Of a stretch of 64,000 bases of DNA, positions 1 to 10,268 are shown one piece after another. Position 1 is the stretch's first letter. Every line of letters begins with the position of its first letter. The notes under the pieces are model-generated. The model worked only from the letters and a program-made list of their open reading frames with translations. It had not been told where the DNA came from and ran no database searches. Source of the DNA: Zoroaster sp. YZ-2022 (Eukaryota > Echinodermata > Asteroidea > Forcipulatida > Zoroasteridae); the NCBI GenBank assembly GCA_029582265.1, contig CM055828.1, forward strand, positions 34,259,263 to 34,323,262, in the 5' to 3' direction. A program made the translations under genes and the position numbers.

Positions 1-1030
1 ACCAGATATAACAAGCATCATTTTGATTTATCAATGAGTCCAGTAGGAGCTTGGGATTATGTGTTATTTTCAGTAGAGGAAAGTTGAAATTTAAAGTTAT
101 GAAACTTGAACTGTCATGGCGTCGTACATAGAGCCATGCCGTATTGCCAGTACACGTGTGGTTATCAATATGAGTCACTACTTTATTATACAAACTTGAT
201 CCTTGTGAGTTTATACAACGTGTGAAATAGGTATTTTACAGTACAAGTATAGGTGTACAATCTAAGACTGAGAAATGTGACCATATCTTGATAAATTAAT
301 GCTAATCCATGGTCTAGTTATGCAGCAACAGCGCCCTCTTTGTTAGTATGGTACCACAATCACATTAGTAAAATGGCATAGCAGCTAATTATTCCCAAGC
401 TTTCCAAGGTGTATTTATTTGGTGAAAATTATTGTATAAGCATTGACTTTTTAGAATATGCTTATTTCTTATAATTAGGCCCTATTGAGGTTTTCAAGAC
501 TGCATGATTGGGATAATTCCCTGTGGTTGTTTTGAGTGGTAAATGTATTGCTGGATACTATTGTTTTACAGATCTATCAGACCTTGTTCCACAATATTGC
601 GAATATTAGTGCTCACTAGTACTTCAGCTAAATATTTTGTGATGAAGATGTATTATGTCTCCTCCATATGAAGTATTTCACTATATTGGATAGATTTTGG
701 TGTACACAAACTACTTGTGTCTATTGTGCTAATGATTTTCTTTTTCTTTTCTCTTTTCTATTATTTGTCATTGTTAATTGTTATTTGGTTATGCCATTCT
801 CTCGCCTCCGTCGCTGGTCGGCTGTCTTCCCGACCTCCAATTACAGAATAAGAGTCAATCCGAACCCACCGATTTTGAGGTTTCATTTATTTTGTTGCCT
901 CATTATCACTCCCCACAAAGTGAAGAAGAAACCTTTAGTATTTTCCAGAAGGGATTAAAAACTATAAATACGGGCTGGTAGAGGATTTTAAGCAGGACTT
1001 GAGCAAACCAAGACTTCGGTAAACAGGAGT
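1..1030. other. Left flank of the virus-like element, copy 1
   Basis: This non-repetitive AT-rich flank recurs almost base for base at 27598-28582, with only scattered substitutions and one 44-base difference (811-854 is absent from the second copy). A 62-base stretch at 785-846 also occurs at 27479-27540, where it is followed by a splice donor; here it runs straight into AATAAGAG instead. Short open frames at 668-981 cover this stretch but have no recognisable domain. I see no convincing intact gene here. The five bases GGAGT at 1026-1030 are the left target-site copy of the element that starts at 1031. Confidence 0.6.
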
Positions 1031-1250
1031 AGTAGTATATGTAAATGGGGCTCCTGGCTCAGTTGTTGATTTTTTCATAAAAATGAATTTTATTTTCATA
1101 AAAATTATTTTTATTTTCATAAAAATGATTTTTATTTTCATAAAAATGATTTTTATTTTCAGAAAAATGATTTTTTAAATAAAAATGATTTTTATTTTCA
1201 TAAAAATGATTTTTTAGAACAAAAATGATAAAACTGATTTTGTACATGTA
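1031..1250 (+). repeat. Outer terminal inverted repeat with palindromic 21-bp repeats
   Basis: The segment begins AGTAGTATATGTAAATGGGG and continues with six or seven copies of a 21-base unit of the form TTTTCATAAAAATGATTTT. It ends near GTACATGTAAATGTG. The inverse complement of its start and end stands at 32935-33055, the right end of the second copy. The same start motif recurs at the inner arms (near 2886 and 11206), so the element ends appear to have been doubled. An open frame on the minus strand here (1059-1352) is only the repeat read as protein. Confidence 0.75.
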
Positions 1251-2805
1251 AATGTGACCCGCTCCGTCGAAATGAGACTTGTCCCCGGACGGAGGTTTCC
1301 GTGTAATTCGACTCTGAACTTGTGCTCGCCAAAAACAAAAATGGAAAAACATTCCATATCGATTTCTAGATTTTTATATTTTTAGTTTGATAAAATCTCG
1401 AACAATCTTATGGTGGTCTTACCTTTTCATAAAAATATTAATAAATCCATAAAAAAGGACGATTTCTGGACAATGTCTGTATCATGGTTGTCTTTCATGT
1501 GGCCTCCGTTAAATCCAAACAGGTCAAACTATCCTTGTTTTCGAGACAGCAACACGAGTAGTTCCGTTAACGTTAAACGTACGTGTTTGGTATCAAAAGA
1601 AAGGTCATGACCTCAACTGCGCACTTTTGTGGCAATGACTAAGCAGTATGGAGCTCTAATAGTAGTTTTAAGCCGCAAAATAAATTGTTAGCCAACGAGC
1701 CGAATCATCGGCAAGGTAGAAGAAATACAGCTCTTTGATTGGACAACAGTAAGCAACCAGTTGTCTGAGCATGCGCAGTTTACCAGAAAATGAATGACGT
1801 CACCCTTAATGGCGTACGATCTTTCGGCCAACTCCAGGCCCAGCTTAGCCGGTTATACAGACCCGAGTCTAGGCCTGGGCCCCGCCGCTCCGTAAGCTGG
1901 CTAGCTGCATACACCTAGCCTAGTGCATGCTACTTGGCCAAGTCATTCGTCTGTGTGTCTGGGCAGAAAAATAAGGCCTGAAAGACGATCTAGGTTTACT
2001 AAGCAAAATTAAGTCTATCGAATAGTTGATTCAAATACTCATTTTAACTGAATCACTACGGCCATGGCTCTAACATTACTGGCGGGGTAAAAATAGGATG
2101 GTAGGCCTACGTACCAATCGAGCCATACACCATGCGAAACATGCACACGTCAGTGGGGTCGAGTTGGTTACAATATTAATGCATTCAAATCACCGTTTTG
2201 TAGTGTTTTAAAGTCGTAATAATTGGCCTTATTGTCATAAAGTCTGAATATCTGTTGACTTGAAATCATGATTTTGTTGAACAATACAATTTAAAGGTAA
2301 ATCATGTTTTTAAAAGTTACCAACTTGTGAAATATTTACGACGGAAGCCTTCCTAAAAAAAACAGTCCAATCACAGAGAAAAATCTGTTTTCATTTCTCC
2401 ATGGTACAATACACGGACAGACGGTCGAGTTTGAGAGTGCACAATGTATGTACAGTAAAATCGTCCCGCAACACAGACATCTTACGCCGCGACTCCACAC
2501 ACAGCAGGCGGAATGAAGACGCGGGCCGGTGTGGACAGCCGGTGTTTGGTACAAGGGCTGATTAATTATTCATGAGTTGTACATCGAACGATAGCTCGCG
2601 TGCTTGCTCTGTGTGTGGACCAAGTTTAATGTTGATTTTCTCCGAAGCGCGAAATTCAAAAACGAAACGGGCCGCAAAGTGATGGTTGTCTTCATCGCTC
2701 GATAATTCCGGAATGGAATAAGCTACGGAAATAACATTTGTATCATTGGAAAGCCCGTGAGTTACTTGTTAACCTTGTATACATATCTATGAATGTCAGA
2801 TCTGG
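1250..2805. mobile_element. Unclassified insertion inside the left arm
   Basis: Compared with the right end of copy 2 (rc of 32890-32950), the left arm is interrupted between AAATGTG near 1250 and a second AAATGTG near 2812. The inserted segment starts ACCCGCTCC and ends TCTGGGTCAC, giving very short inverted ends and an apparent 7-base target duplication. The first 900 bases recur in copy 2 (28802-29706), so the insertion predates the duplication. Two short frames (1410-1610 plus, 2336-2554 minus) have no domain I recognise. No transposase is visible. Confidence 0.4.
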
Positions 2806-3194
2806 GTCACAAATGTGGAAAAAAAAACTAAAAAATTAAAGCTGTATTTTTTCTCTCATCAAAAAATCATAAAGCTGATTTTAGTATATGTAAATGGGGC
2901 TCAGTAGTTGATTTTTGATAAAAATTACTTTTATCAAAATATAAATATTGTCGTTTTGGGCTGTTGATGACGTCATATGTTGATGTATTTAAAAAAGGGT
3001 GGGGTGTGGTTTGTGTACTAAATAAAAAGGGTGGTGGAGTAGTATATGTATATTTAGTACATCGTGGGTAGTAGTAGGGAACTAAAAGGTACTAAGACTG
3101 ATTTTTTGAATATATATAAAATCTTGCACGGAAAAAAATATAATTTTAATAAAAATGTCAAAAAAAAAATTAAATCGATTTAAAAAACTCACTT

Positions 3195-3245
3195 ATAAAA
3201 ATGAGAAATCGATTTAACATTATCTAGATATATAGTAAAGAGAGT
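3195..3245 (+). promoter_or_regulatory. Shared leader motif upstream of the arm ORF
   Basis: About 48 bases read AAAAATGAGAAATCGATTTA, then ATTATCTAGAT, then TATAGTAAAG, and end a few bases before the ATG at 3246. Almost the same block stands at 4351-4398 directly before the ATG at 4399, and in inverse form before the N-terminal frame in the right arm. Shared spacing to two different start codons suggests a promoter or leader of the element. The function is inferred. Confidence 0.5.
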
Positions 3246-4016
3246 ATGGAAGAAAGAAGAAGATATTTATCGAAATGGACATTGCGAGAATTGAAAGAGT
3301 TTGCGCGAGAACACAGATCATTAATTCTTGTGCAAAACCAAAAAGGTAAAGTCGATAAACGTTCTTATTACGAAGCGGTAAAAAAATATATAAAACGGCA
3401 TAAACAAAAGCCATTAACAAAATTAACAAAGCGTCAACTTGAGGTTGTTATAGAAGATGAAGCTATTCCGATAGGACCAGGAAGACATTCGCGAAAAGAT
3501 TTATATAAGATTGTCAGAGATTGGCGCCGTGGTGTTTTAGAAATTGACGAACCGCCAATCGACGGCAGAGAATATTTGCGAAAGCGAATAATGACTATAC
3601 CGCTGGGTCATAAAAGAGAAAAAGATTTACATGTATTTTACTAAGGTGCCGAAGCACCGATAATCGAAAAGTTGACTTTAGATTTACAAGAATTTGGACC
3701 GTTTAAGTTTATGATATACTTGTGGGTTAAATTTTATACAGAAAAAGACGACGGTGAGATCGATTTTTCGACGATTCCTATTCATTTTTCTGAACAAATA
3801 ACTTTATTAAATATGAATAATATTAAAGCTAAATTAGCTAGGGGTTTTGATAGAATTGAAGAAGTTACAGCAACTTGTACAAATAGAGGTTCTGGATGGA
3901 TTGTAGATCGTTTTGAACGATTAGATCTTACTATCGCGAGATATCAACCTTTGAGAGGGGGTTCTTATATCGAGCTGTGCGACTACATAAAAAATAAAAA
4001 GCGTGCATCAACGTAA
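3246..4016 (+). pseudogene. N-terminal region of PolB-type ORF, arm copy, split by a frame break
   Basis: Two open pieces follow each other: 3246-3644 (132 aa) and 3672-4016 (114 aa). The first is rich in Lys/Arg and has two helix-rich SAP/HeH-like segments, around residues 10-50 and 55-90. The second contains an acidic GEIDF stretch and a GSGW motif and ends in GGSYIEL, like the region that precedes the exonuclease domain in invertebrate Polinton-type polymerase ORFs. The break between them lies at a stop near 3644. Related but interrupted sequence continues to about 4246. The same region is found in the right arm on the minus strand, joined to the rest of the polymerase. On this side it is a dead-end copy. 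Assignment as polymerase N-terminus rests on that arrangement. Confidence 0.6.
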
Positions 4017-4019
4017 AAA

Positions 4020-4246
4020 ACAAAGACGAAGATTGTTTACGATGGGCGCTGCGCAGCGCTCTTTTTCCTGCAAAAAAGAATGTTGATAGAATGCCTAAAT
4101 ACCCAACAGAGGATGTTTAAAATGTTGATGGTATCGAGGCTCCTACACCAATCAGTCAGATTAATCAAGTGGAGAAACAAAATGACTTGGCGATAAACGT
4201 TTATGGTTTGGATGAATACGATTCAGTCGTCCCTTTATACATTAGT
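4020..4246 (+). pseudogene. Continuation of the PolB-type N-terminal region, frameshifted
   Basis: Short conserved stretches in shifting frames (for example AINVYGLDEYDS near 4190-4230) match the minus strand of 9014-9240 and 30670-30900. No continuous frame remains. The segment ends where the inverted arm ends. Confidence 0.5.
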
Positions 4247-4350
4247 TTTTTTTTAATTAAAGTTTTTTAAAAGCAAACACACTTATTGTCGTTTACTCGC
4301 ATTTGATGAATGCAATATCTATTTTTAATTTAATTTCAAAATTATATGAC

Positions 4351-4398
4351 TTAAAAAAATGAGAAATCGATTTAAAATTATCTAGATTTATAGTAAAG
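4351..4398 (+). promoter_or_regulatory. Second copy of the leader motif
   Basis: AAAATGAGAAATCGATTTAA, ATTATCTAGAT and TATAGTAAAG occur here in the order and spacing seen at 3195-3245, ending immediately before the ATG at 4399. The rest of the surrounding sequence is not repeated, which argues for conserved function or a recent domain-plus-leader duplication. Confidence 0.5.
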
Positions 4399-4806
4399 AT
4401 GACGACGACTAAAATACATTTTTGGATAAAGACTGTCGCGCAACTGAAAGAGTATGTTGACAACAATAATATAGCGATGGAAACCCCATCTGACAAGAAT
4501 GGTAAAGTGAATAAAAAATATTATTTGTTGAGTATTAAAAAACATTTAAATGCTTTACCGGTCGAAAAGATTATTCCGTGCGAATGGCTTTTAGTGGGTT
4601 CAACTAGCGCGTGTTCAAAATCTAGCGTGTGCGGGGAAGCATTTTGTGGGTTGCATCGGAGTCGTATAAAGGCTGGAAAATCTATTCCTCTCGCATGTAT
4701 GAAATGTAACATGGGTACCAAGACGACACCTCATAGTTTTAAATTCGCGTTAAATCTCGATTTATTTATAATAAAGTTTTTCTATAAGATATTTTTGTTT
4801 ATCTAA
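4399..4806 (+). CDS. Small SAP-like / Cys-His cluster protein of the virus-like element
   Basis: The frame encodes 135 residues. Residues 8-50 resemble the N-terminus of the arm ORF at 3246: hydrophobic-LKE(Y/F), a GKV(N/D)K turn, then a Tyr and a KKH/KKY helix. The pattern looks like a SAP/HeH-type helix-turn-helix used for nucleic acid binding. From about residue 60 there is a cluster CEWLLVGS, CS, CGEAFCGLH and a CMKC pair that could bind zinc; C-W...G...C...C..H clusters of this kind are seen in proteins of large DNA viruses and Polinton-type elements. The hydrophobic tail (last 25 residues, LFIIKFFYKIFLFI) looks like run-on past a frame break. The start is chosen because the leader motif ends exactly there. 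Function is not known. Confidence 0.5.
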   Translation: MTTTKIHFWIKTVAQLKEYVDNNNIAMETPSDKNGKVNKKYYLLSIKKHLNALPVEKIIPCEWLLVGSTSACSKSSVCGEAFCGLHRSRIKAGKSIPLACMKCNMGTKTTPHSFKFALNLDLFIIKFFYKIFLFI

Positions 4807-4964
4807 ATCAACATCAATCGAGTTTACATCTGTGTTGATTTAGCTGTACCGCCAAAAGGTAGTACAGATATTTTCTTGCATTCGAGAAAATGAGAATGCA
4901 AGTGCGTGAAACATTGTAAATTGATTTTAAAAACGGATCAACCTACCGATTATGCGATTCTAGA

Positions 4965-5530
4965 CTAAATGACTTAGCAAGTTACTTGTAGGTTACTTGC
5001 AGGTTACTTGCAGGTTCCTGACTAGGTTAATTGTAGGTTACTCAGGTTACTTGTAGGTTACTGACTAGGTAGTAGTAGGTTACTGACTAGGTAGTAGTAG
5101 GTTACTTGTAGGTTACTGACTAGGTCGTAGTAGGTTACTGACTAGGTAGTAGTAGGTTACTGACTAGGTAGTAGTAGGTTACTTGTAGGTTACTTGTAGG
5201 TTACTTGCAGGTTACTTGCAGGTTACTTGCAGGTTACTTGCAGGTCACCTGCAGTGTACCTGCAGGTTACTTGTAGGTTACTTGCAGGTTACCTGTAGGT
5301 TACTTGTAGGTCACCTGTAGGTTACTTGTGGGTTACTTGCAGGTTACTTGTAGGTTACTTGTAGGTTACCTTGCAGGTTACTTGAGTTACTGACTAGGTA
5401 GTAGTACTTAGGTTACTGACCAGGCAGTAGTATGTTACATGTAGGTCACTTGTGGTTACTTGCAGGTTTATCTTGTAGGTTCACTTGCAGGTTACTTGTA
5501 AGTTACTTGTAGGTTACTTGTAGGTTACTG
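4965..5530 (+). repeat. Minisatellite, GGTTACTTGTA units
   Basis: About fifty degenerate 10-11-base units GGTTACTTGTA/GGTTACTTGCA are interspersed with a longer variant, TTACTGACTAGGTAGTAGTAGG. It lies in the middle of the virus-like element, between the Cys/His protein and the polymerase, and has no coding potential. Confidence 0.9.
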
Positions 5531-5860
5531 ATTGCTTACTCTACATTACTGATAGATTACAATCAATTACTGATTGCTTACTCTCTCTTACTGATTGCTT
5601 ACCTCCATTACTGATTGCTTACTCTCTCTTAGTGATTGCTTACCTCCATTACTGATTGCTTACTCTCTCTTACTAATTGCTTACCCTCCATTACTGATTG
5701 TTTACTCTCTCTACTGATTGCTTACTCTCTCTTACTGATTGCTTACTCTCTCTACTGATTGCTTACTCTTTCTTACTGATTGCTTACTCTCTCTTACTTA
5801 GCAATTACACTCCATTACTGAATCGTTACCCTCCATTACTGATTCGTTACTCAATTTTTT
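5525..5860 (+). repeat. Minisatellite, TTACTGATTGCTTACTCTC units
   Basis: About fourteen units of 20-24 bases built on TTACTGATTGCTTACTCTC and a CTCCA variant directly follow the previous array and share its TTACT core, so one probably grew from the other. Confidence 0.9.
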
Positions 5861-5879
5861 TCATAAATAAATGAAACAA

Positions 5880-5940
5880 GTTGACAGTTTGTTGATAGTT
5901 TGTTGATAGTTTGTTGATAGTTTGTTGACAGCTTGTTGAA
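5880..5940 (+). repeat. 12-bp tandem repeat GTTGATAGTTTG
   Basis: Five units of GTTGATAGTTTG stand in a row. Open frames read through them on both strands (for example minus 5847-6101) are repeat artefacts. Confidence 0.85.
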
Positions 5941-6114
5941 AAAAGAATTAATGCAAACACTCTAGTTCGATATTTATATGCATCTGGTGAGGCCACGCCG
6001 CGGATCCTATATGGGAGTATATAAATATGCCAGACCCCAGCTCGTAGTTTAGTAAGAGAAGAATTACAAATTGTACCGCGAGATATAGAAAATCCACCCA
6101 TTAAACAATTATAG
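5935..6114 (+). pseudogene. Broken short ORF convergent with the polymerase
   Basis: One plus-strand frame reads LVRYLYASGEATP, then a stop near 6020, then SLVREELQIVPRDIENPPIK before TAG at 6112-6114. It ends 16 bases from the polymerase stop at 6130, as expected for two convergent genes of a compact element. The frame is interrupted and its start is lost in the 12-bp repeats. I do not recognise the product. Confidence 0.35.
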
Positions 6115-6129
6115 CGGAGCTTTGCTAAG

Positions 6130-8670
6130 CTAATTCTTAATTCTTCTAATCATATAATGGCCGTAAGAGTAAGTATGTATTCCATCCTCTAAAATAGATC
6201 TCTTTGTATCGAGACCGTCTAACGATTTTTTGTCAACTTTTATAGTGTAAAGATGATGACCCTGGTTTCTAATAAAATTCATATCATGATGTAATGGTGT
6301 TAAATCAAATAAAACTCTAAAATTTAGTTTTCGTGGTTAATTTTCTTTTCTAAAACTTGTTTTTTAACACCTTTAGCTTTTTTTATTTCTTTTTCATTCG
6401 ATAAAAGTATAGAGTACATTTTTGCTCTTAAACCCGCAAATTCAGAGATTAGAGTTCCTGCAGTCTCGTCTTTCATTTTACCGATAACTTTTTTATTCTC
6501 TTCAGAATATAAAAAAAATTGTTTTTCTTTTTCTTTATTATAATAATTACTAAAATCGTATAAATGCTTGTCTTCTTCCATATCTTTATAAACGTCTCTC
6601 GTTTCAATATCAACCATTAAACTGTCTGTATCCGTGTAAAGTAGTTTGCATTTGTCTTCATATTTCTTTTTTAAATGATTGTAATAAAAATCGTACATGT
6701 AAAGTTTAGCTAATTCTAAAATAGCCATTCCTACATAGTTCGGTTTATTGAGTACGAGACTTGTTTTGTACATATGAATTGCTGCCAAGTCAAAGCCTTC
6801 AAAAATCTTTTGCTCGGCAAAAGTCGGCTTTGCTATTTTTTACAAATGCGTTTTTTGTCATTTTCATCGTTCGGTCTCACGAGATCCACATTAATGCGAT
6901 TTCGTACATTTTCCATCGTTTTTCCAAAAACTGAATTATTCATCAGTTTGTACAAGTCTTTCTCAAAATCTGACGTTGCATTTTTTCTGAATTCGGTGTT
7001 TAAATTAATGTATGATTTCATCCATGGCGATTCATCAAATTCTAAAACGCGGTGAATTTTAACAAGTTTCATACTGAGTTGTAAATACAATTGTAAATTA
7101 CGACAATGAAGCACGTATTTCGTTTTGTTGCCTAAATTAGCGACTAATTTTTGAACGTTTGGAGTAAGTTTGTCATCCAATAACTTGAGTTGATACGGCG
7201 ACATCCATTCTTTTGCTACCGTTAATTTGTCTGGCGTGAGCGGATAACCGTTATGAGAATCGTGTAATTTTTCTGGATATTCTAAATCAACTTCTAAAAT
7301 ATCACCTCATCCATATTTTAATATTTTTTCTTTTTATGAAAATAAAAATAATTAATTCGTTCTTGAGATAACCATTTAAAATTACCCGTTGGTAAAGGTT
7401 GACTCATGGCATGACCGTACAAATTATTCGCGTCTAAATACATAATGTAACTCGTTGGTTTTGATTTATCGTAACCCTCGCATTTTGGATTGTTTGCTTT
7501 AGAGTATCTATTATTCACCATAACTATTCCTCCTCTCAAACATTTTTCTATAAATAAATACATGTCAATATCAGTCAACAACTCTAGACAAACTCTCGAA
7601 TGTTTTAATAAAGCATCCCAACTTAAACCCGGACTCGTATAATAGTGAGCCGGATCTAAACCGTATTGTTTCATACAAGTATCGCGAAAGTTTTCAAACG
7701 CGTCCGCTAATAACAAAACATCAGTACGCACGTACAAATCATGATAATCACCTAGAGTTTTACATTCAAACTTGTTATAAACGTTCTTTGCGTGCTCATA
7801 TTGTTCTTCCGTAATGTGTTCGTTGTTCAAACTACTATAAAAAGATTATATTGAAGGAAGACGTGTTTCTTTGAAACGCTCAAAAGAGTCCATGTACTCG
7901 AAAGGATAAAAAAGTTCGTGTAATTTCGTAATACGAAAAGATTTACTCGATTCAACTATTTTATTGAGCGAATATGGTAAGAATTGAAAACTATCGAGAA
8001 ATCGTAGTTGCCCGATTGAAAAAGAAATATACTTTTCCATATTGTTTGGAATACACGTTAATTCTCCTTTTGTTTGACTCATTCCTTGCATGATGAGATG
8101 AGAGTCGTAGCCTCGCAAATTATGAATAAAAACAGGTATAAATGTTTTGCTCGGTTCTATTTTTAGGTTAAAATTACATCTATCATGTGCCGCACCTCTA
8201 TATTTTCCAGTGATGTGACAATGATCTCCAACTTTTGTGTCCGATTTTTTTACATTTTCATTCTCAATTTCTTTTCTACAAACCCAACAACGACAGTTTG
8301 AGTCGTTGTTATCGTGCCAATAAGATTTTTCACATATCCAGCACTGTTTAGCATTTTTTAAATCTTCTTCATCTTCTTTAGTCATAATCAAATCTTTAGG
8401 GTTTGCAAATATCGCGTTGATCTTTACTACTTCATTCGACAAATTATTTAAAAAGTGACCAACTGCATCTTCACCCTGTATGTAAACGATGAAAATATTT
8501 CACCGTCGCCACGAATAATGACGTACGAATAACCGCACGGAATGTGCTCTTGTTTAGTATAAGTTTTGTCACCCATATTTTACTCATTAAAGGTAACATT
8601 TCTTCAAAGTCTGCGTATATAGTAAAAGGAACTTTCATCTTTTTATAAAAATTAAAAATTTCAACGTATC
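6130..8670 (-). pseudogene. polB: Protein-primed-type family B DNA polymerase, broken by frameshifts
   Basis: Read from the minus strand, this holds in order: an exonuclease I segment (YADFEEML, best preserved in copy 2), a Cys-rich insert with GDHCHITGKYRGAAHDRCN typical of recombination endonuclease VII-like folds in these polymerases, an exonuclease II segment (HNLRGYDSHLI), the DYHDLYVRTDVLLLAD region, motif A (LDANNLYG), motif B (NNSVFGKTMENVRNR) and motif C (YTDTDS), with the tail to a stop at 6130. Open pieces are 7846-8442, 7318-7830, 6833-7204 and 6324-6788; frame breaks separate them, including one near 6330. Such polymerases copy linear DNA from a protein primer in Polintons and adintoviruses. 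The remnant cannot make an active enzyme as it stands. Confidence 0.85.
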
Positions 8671-8671
8671 G

Positions 8672-8881
8672 TTTTTACCCTGACCCCACTTGACCTTACT
8701 TCCTGTCCAAAGGAAGTCAAAGTTGAATATTAAAAATCATCCACAAGATGTAAATTCACAATCTTTGCACCATTGTACAGATCGTTAATTGTCAACAAAT
8801 ATTTAAACAAAGTTGACCCCAATTTGACCTTTACTTCCTCCTGAACACCTAGTGTTTGTGAATACAAACACCAATCTCTAG
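8672..8881 (+). mobile_element. HINE family B fragment inserted in the polymerase
   Basis: This holds the family-B internal repeat (CTTACTTCCTGTCC, AATTGTCAACAAATA), the subterminal inverted repeat GAACACCT, the hairpin GTGTTTGTG..ACAAACAC and the end CTAG followed by T. The 5' terminal repeat is missing, so it is a 5'-truncated copy. It separates the polymerase N-terminal region from its exonuclease domain. The same insertion at the same spot in copy 2 (30323-30541) shows that it predates the duplication. Confidence 0.8.
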
Positions 8882-9418
8882 TTTAGCTTTTATGCTTTGT
8901 TTTGATCGTAAAGTAATTTATTAAAATCCTTGATCCAAACGTAGTGAGATCTCGTTCCTTCTTCTTGTTCTTGGATTAATAATAATTTCAGTTGTTCTTT
9001 TCACACTCTGCGTCACTAATGTATAAAGGGACGACTGAATCGTATTCATCCAAACCATAAACGTTTATCGCCAAGTCATTTTGTTTCTCCACTTGATTAA
9101 TCTGACTGATTGGTGTAGGAGCCTCGATACCATCAACATTTTAAACATCCTCTGTTGGGTATTTAGGCATTCTATCAACATTCTTTTTGCAGGAAAAAGA
9201 GCGCTGCGCAGCGCCATCATCGTAAACAATCTTCGTCTTTGTTTTTTACGTTGATGCACGCTTTTTATTTTTATGTAGTCGCACAGCTCGATATAAGAAC
9301 CCCTCTCAAAGGTTGATATCTCGCGATAGTAAGATCTAATCGTTCAAAACGATCTACAATCCATCCAGAACCTCTATTTGCCAAGTTGCTATAACTTCTT
9401 CAATTCTACCAAACCCAT
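8882..9418 (-). pseudogene. polB: PolB N-terminal region, part between two insertions
   Basis: The minus strand carries the stretch with VWIKDFNKLLYDQTKHKAK, then AINVYGLDEYDS and upstream fragments matching the left arm (3960-4246 plus). Frame breaks are frequent. It lies between the HINE insertion and the 850-base insertion at 9419. The inner end of the right inverted arm is near 9014. Confidence 0.6.
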
Positions 9419-10268
9419 AGCCCTCCGAGCCGCAATACGCCACAACTACCACAAGCGGAATAAGTGGAGACTCTGGAAGGCATCTTTGTATTACGCGCAG
9501 AATACACCGCGCGATCCGTTTTCTAACGATCTAATACACTACGCAATCCTTTTCTAACCGATTTCAACAGTCTAAATTCAGAATGGAGGTCCCCTGGACC
9601 CTCCTAAAGTATGATGATTGATAGCTAGGGTTGTGAAGGTCAGACAGCTGACCTTTCTTGGCAGCGATACTCAGAGTACTTAGATTTGCGCACACGTGAA
9701 TGGGCTTAGATTTGTGTACAAATGAATAGGCTTAGATTTGCGCACAAGTGAATGGGTTGAGATTTGTGCATAAAACACTGGTTGGTTGTGTAATTAGATG
9801 AATCTAGGTCCCCTGGTCACATTCTACAGTAGGATTACTCATAAATTATCTTGATAAGGCCAGCCAGGCTGGCTAGGCGGTGAAATATCAAAGGATTAGA
9901 TGTTTACACAACTGAATGGGCTTAGATTTGTGCACAACTCAATGGGCTGAGATTTGTACACAAGTCAATGAGCTCTGGCTGGATGCCCAACTTTCCCACG
10001 GTCGGGGTGACCTGAACTGAACTCGATGTTAAAGGTTACTATGGAATGTGAAACTAGAGGTTCTCATTGAGGATTACATGAAGTTTCAGCGGAATTTGCC
10101 CAAAGGTTTTCTAGTAATTAAAAAGGAAAAAAAGTGCCTTCGAATCACTCTATTCCCTGCTCGCAGGGACACTCTAGTCTTACATCATTTGCATATCAGG
10201 GTGACTCATAACAGTAAGTTTAATAGACACTCTATGAGACTAATAATGACTACAAATATTGTATTACA
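9419..10268. mobile_element. 850-bp insertion in the right inverted arm
   Basis: Absent from the left arm and present in both copies (again 31080-31930), this segment splits the arm at a TAGCTA sequence; CTA may be duplicated. It contains five or six degenerate 26-base repeats (GGCTTAGATTTGTGCACAA type, 9677-9990). Near its right end is a perfect hairpin CCCTGCTCGCAGGG (10155-10168) followed by ACACTCTAGT, which resembles a Helitron 3' terminus, although 91 more bases follow before the arm resumes. No protein is evident. Confidence 0.5.

Larger units (their letters stand above)
2844..4246 (+). repeat. Left inner inverted arm (about 1.4 kb)
   Basis: This arm matches the inverse complement of 9014-11255 apart from an 850-base insertion on the right side. 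It holds an AT-rich leader (2844-3245) with ATGTAAATGGGG and a TGACGTCATATG palindrome, then the N-terminal polymerase frames. The match stops at CATTAGT (4246); beyond it the two sides are unrelated, which fixes the arm boundary. Confidence 0.8.

Noticed and set aside
1059..1352. 97-codon minus-strand frame with Asn/His/Phe/Tyr repeats (again at 28611-28904)
   Set aside because: It is the 21-base palindromic repeat of the terminal inverted repeat; no start context and no conservation beyond the DNA repeat.
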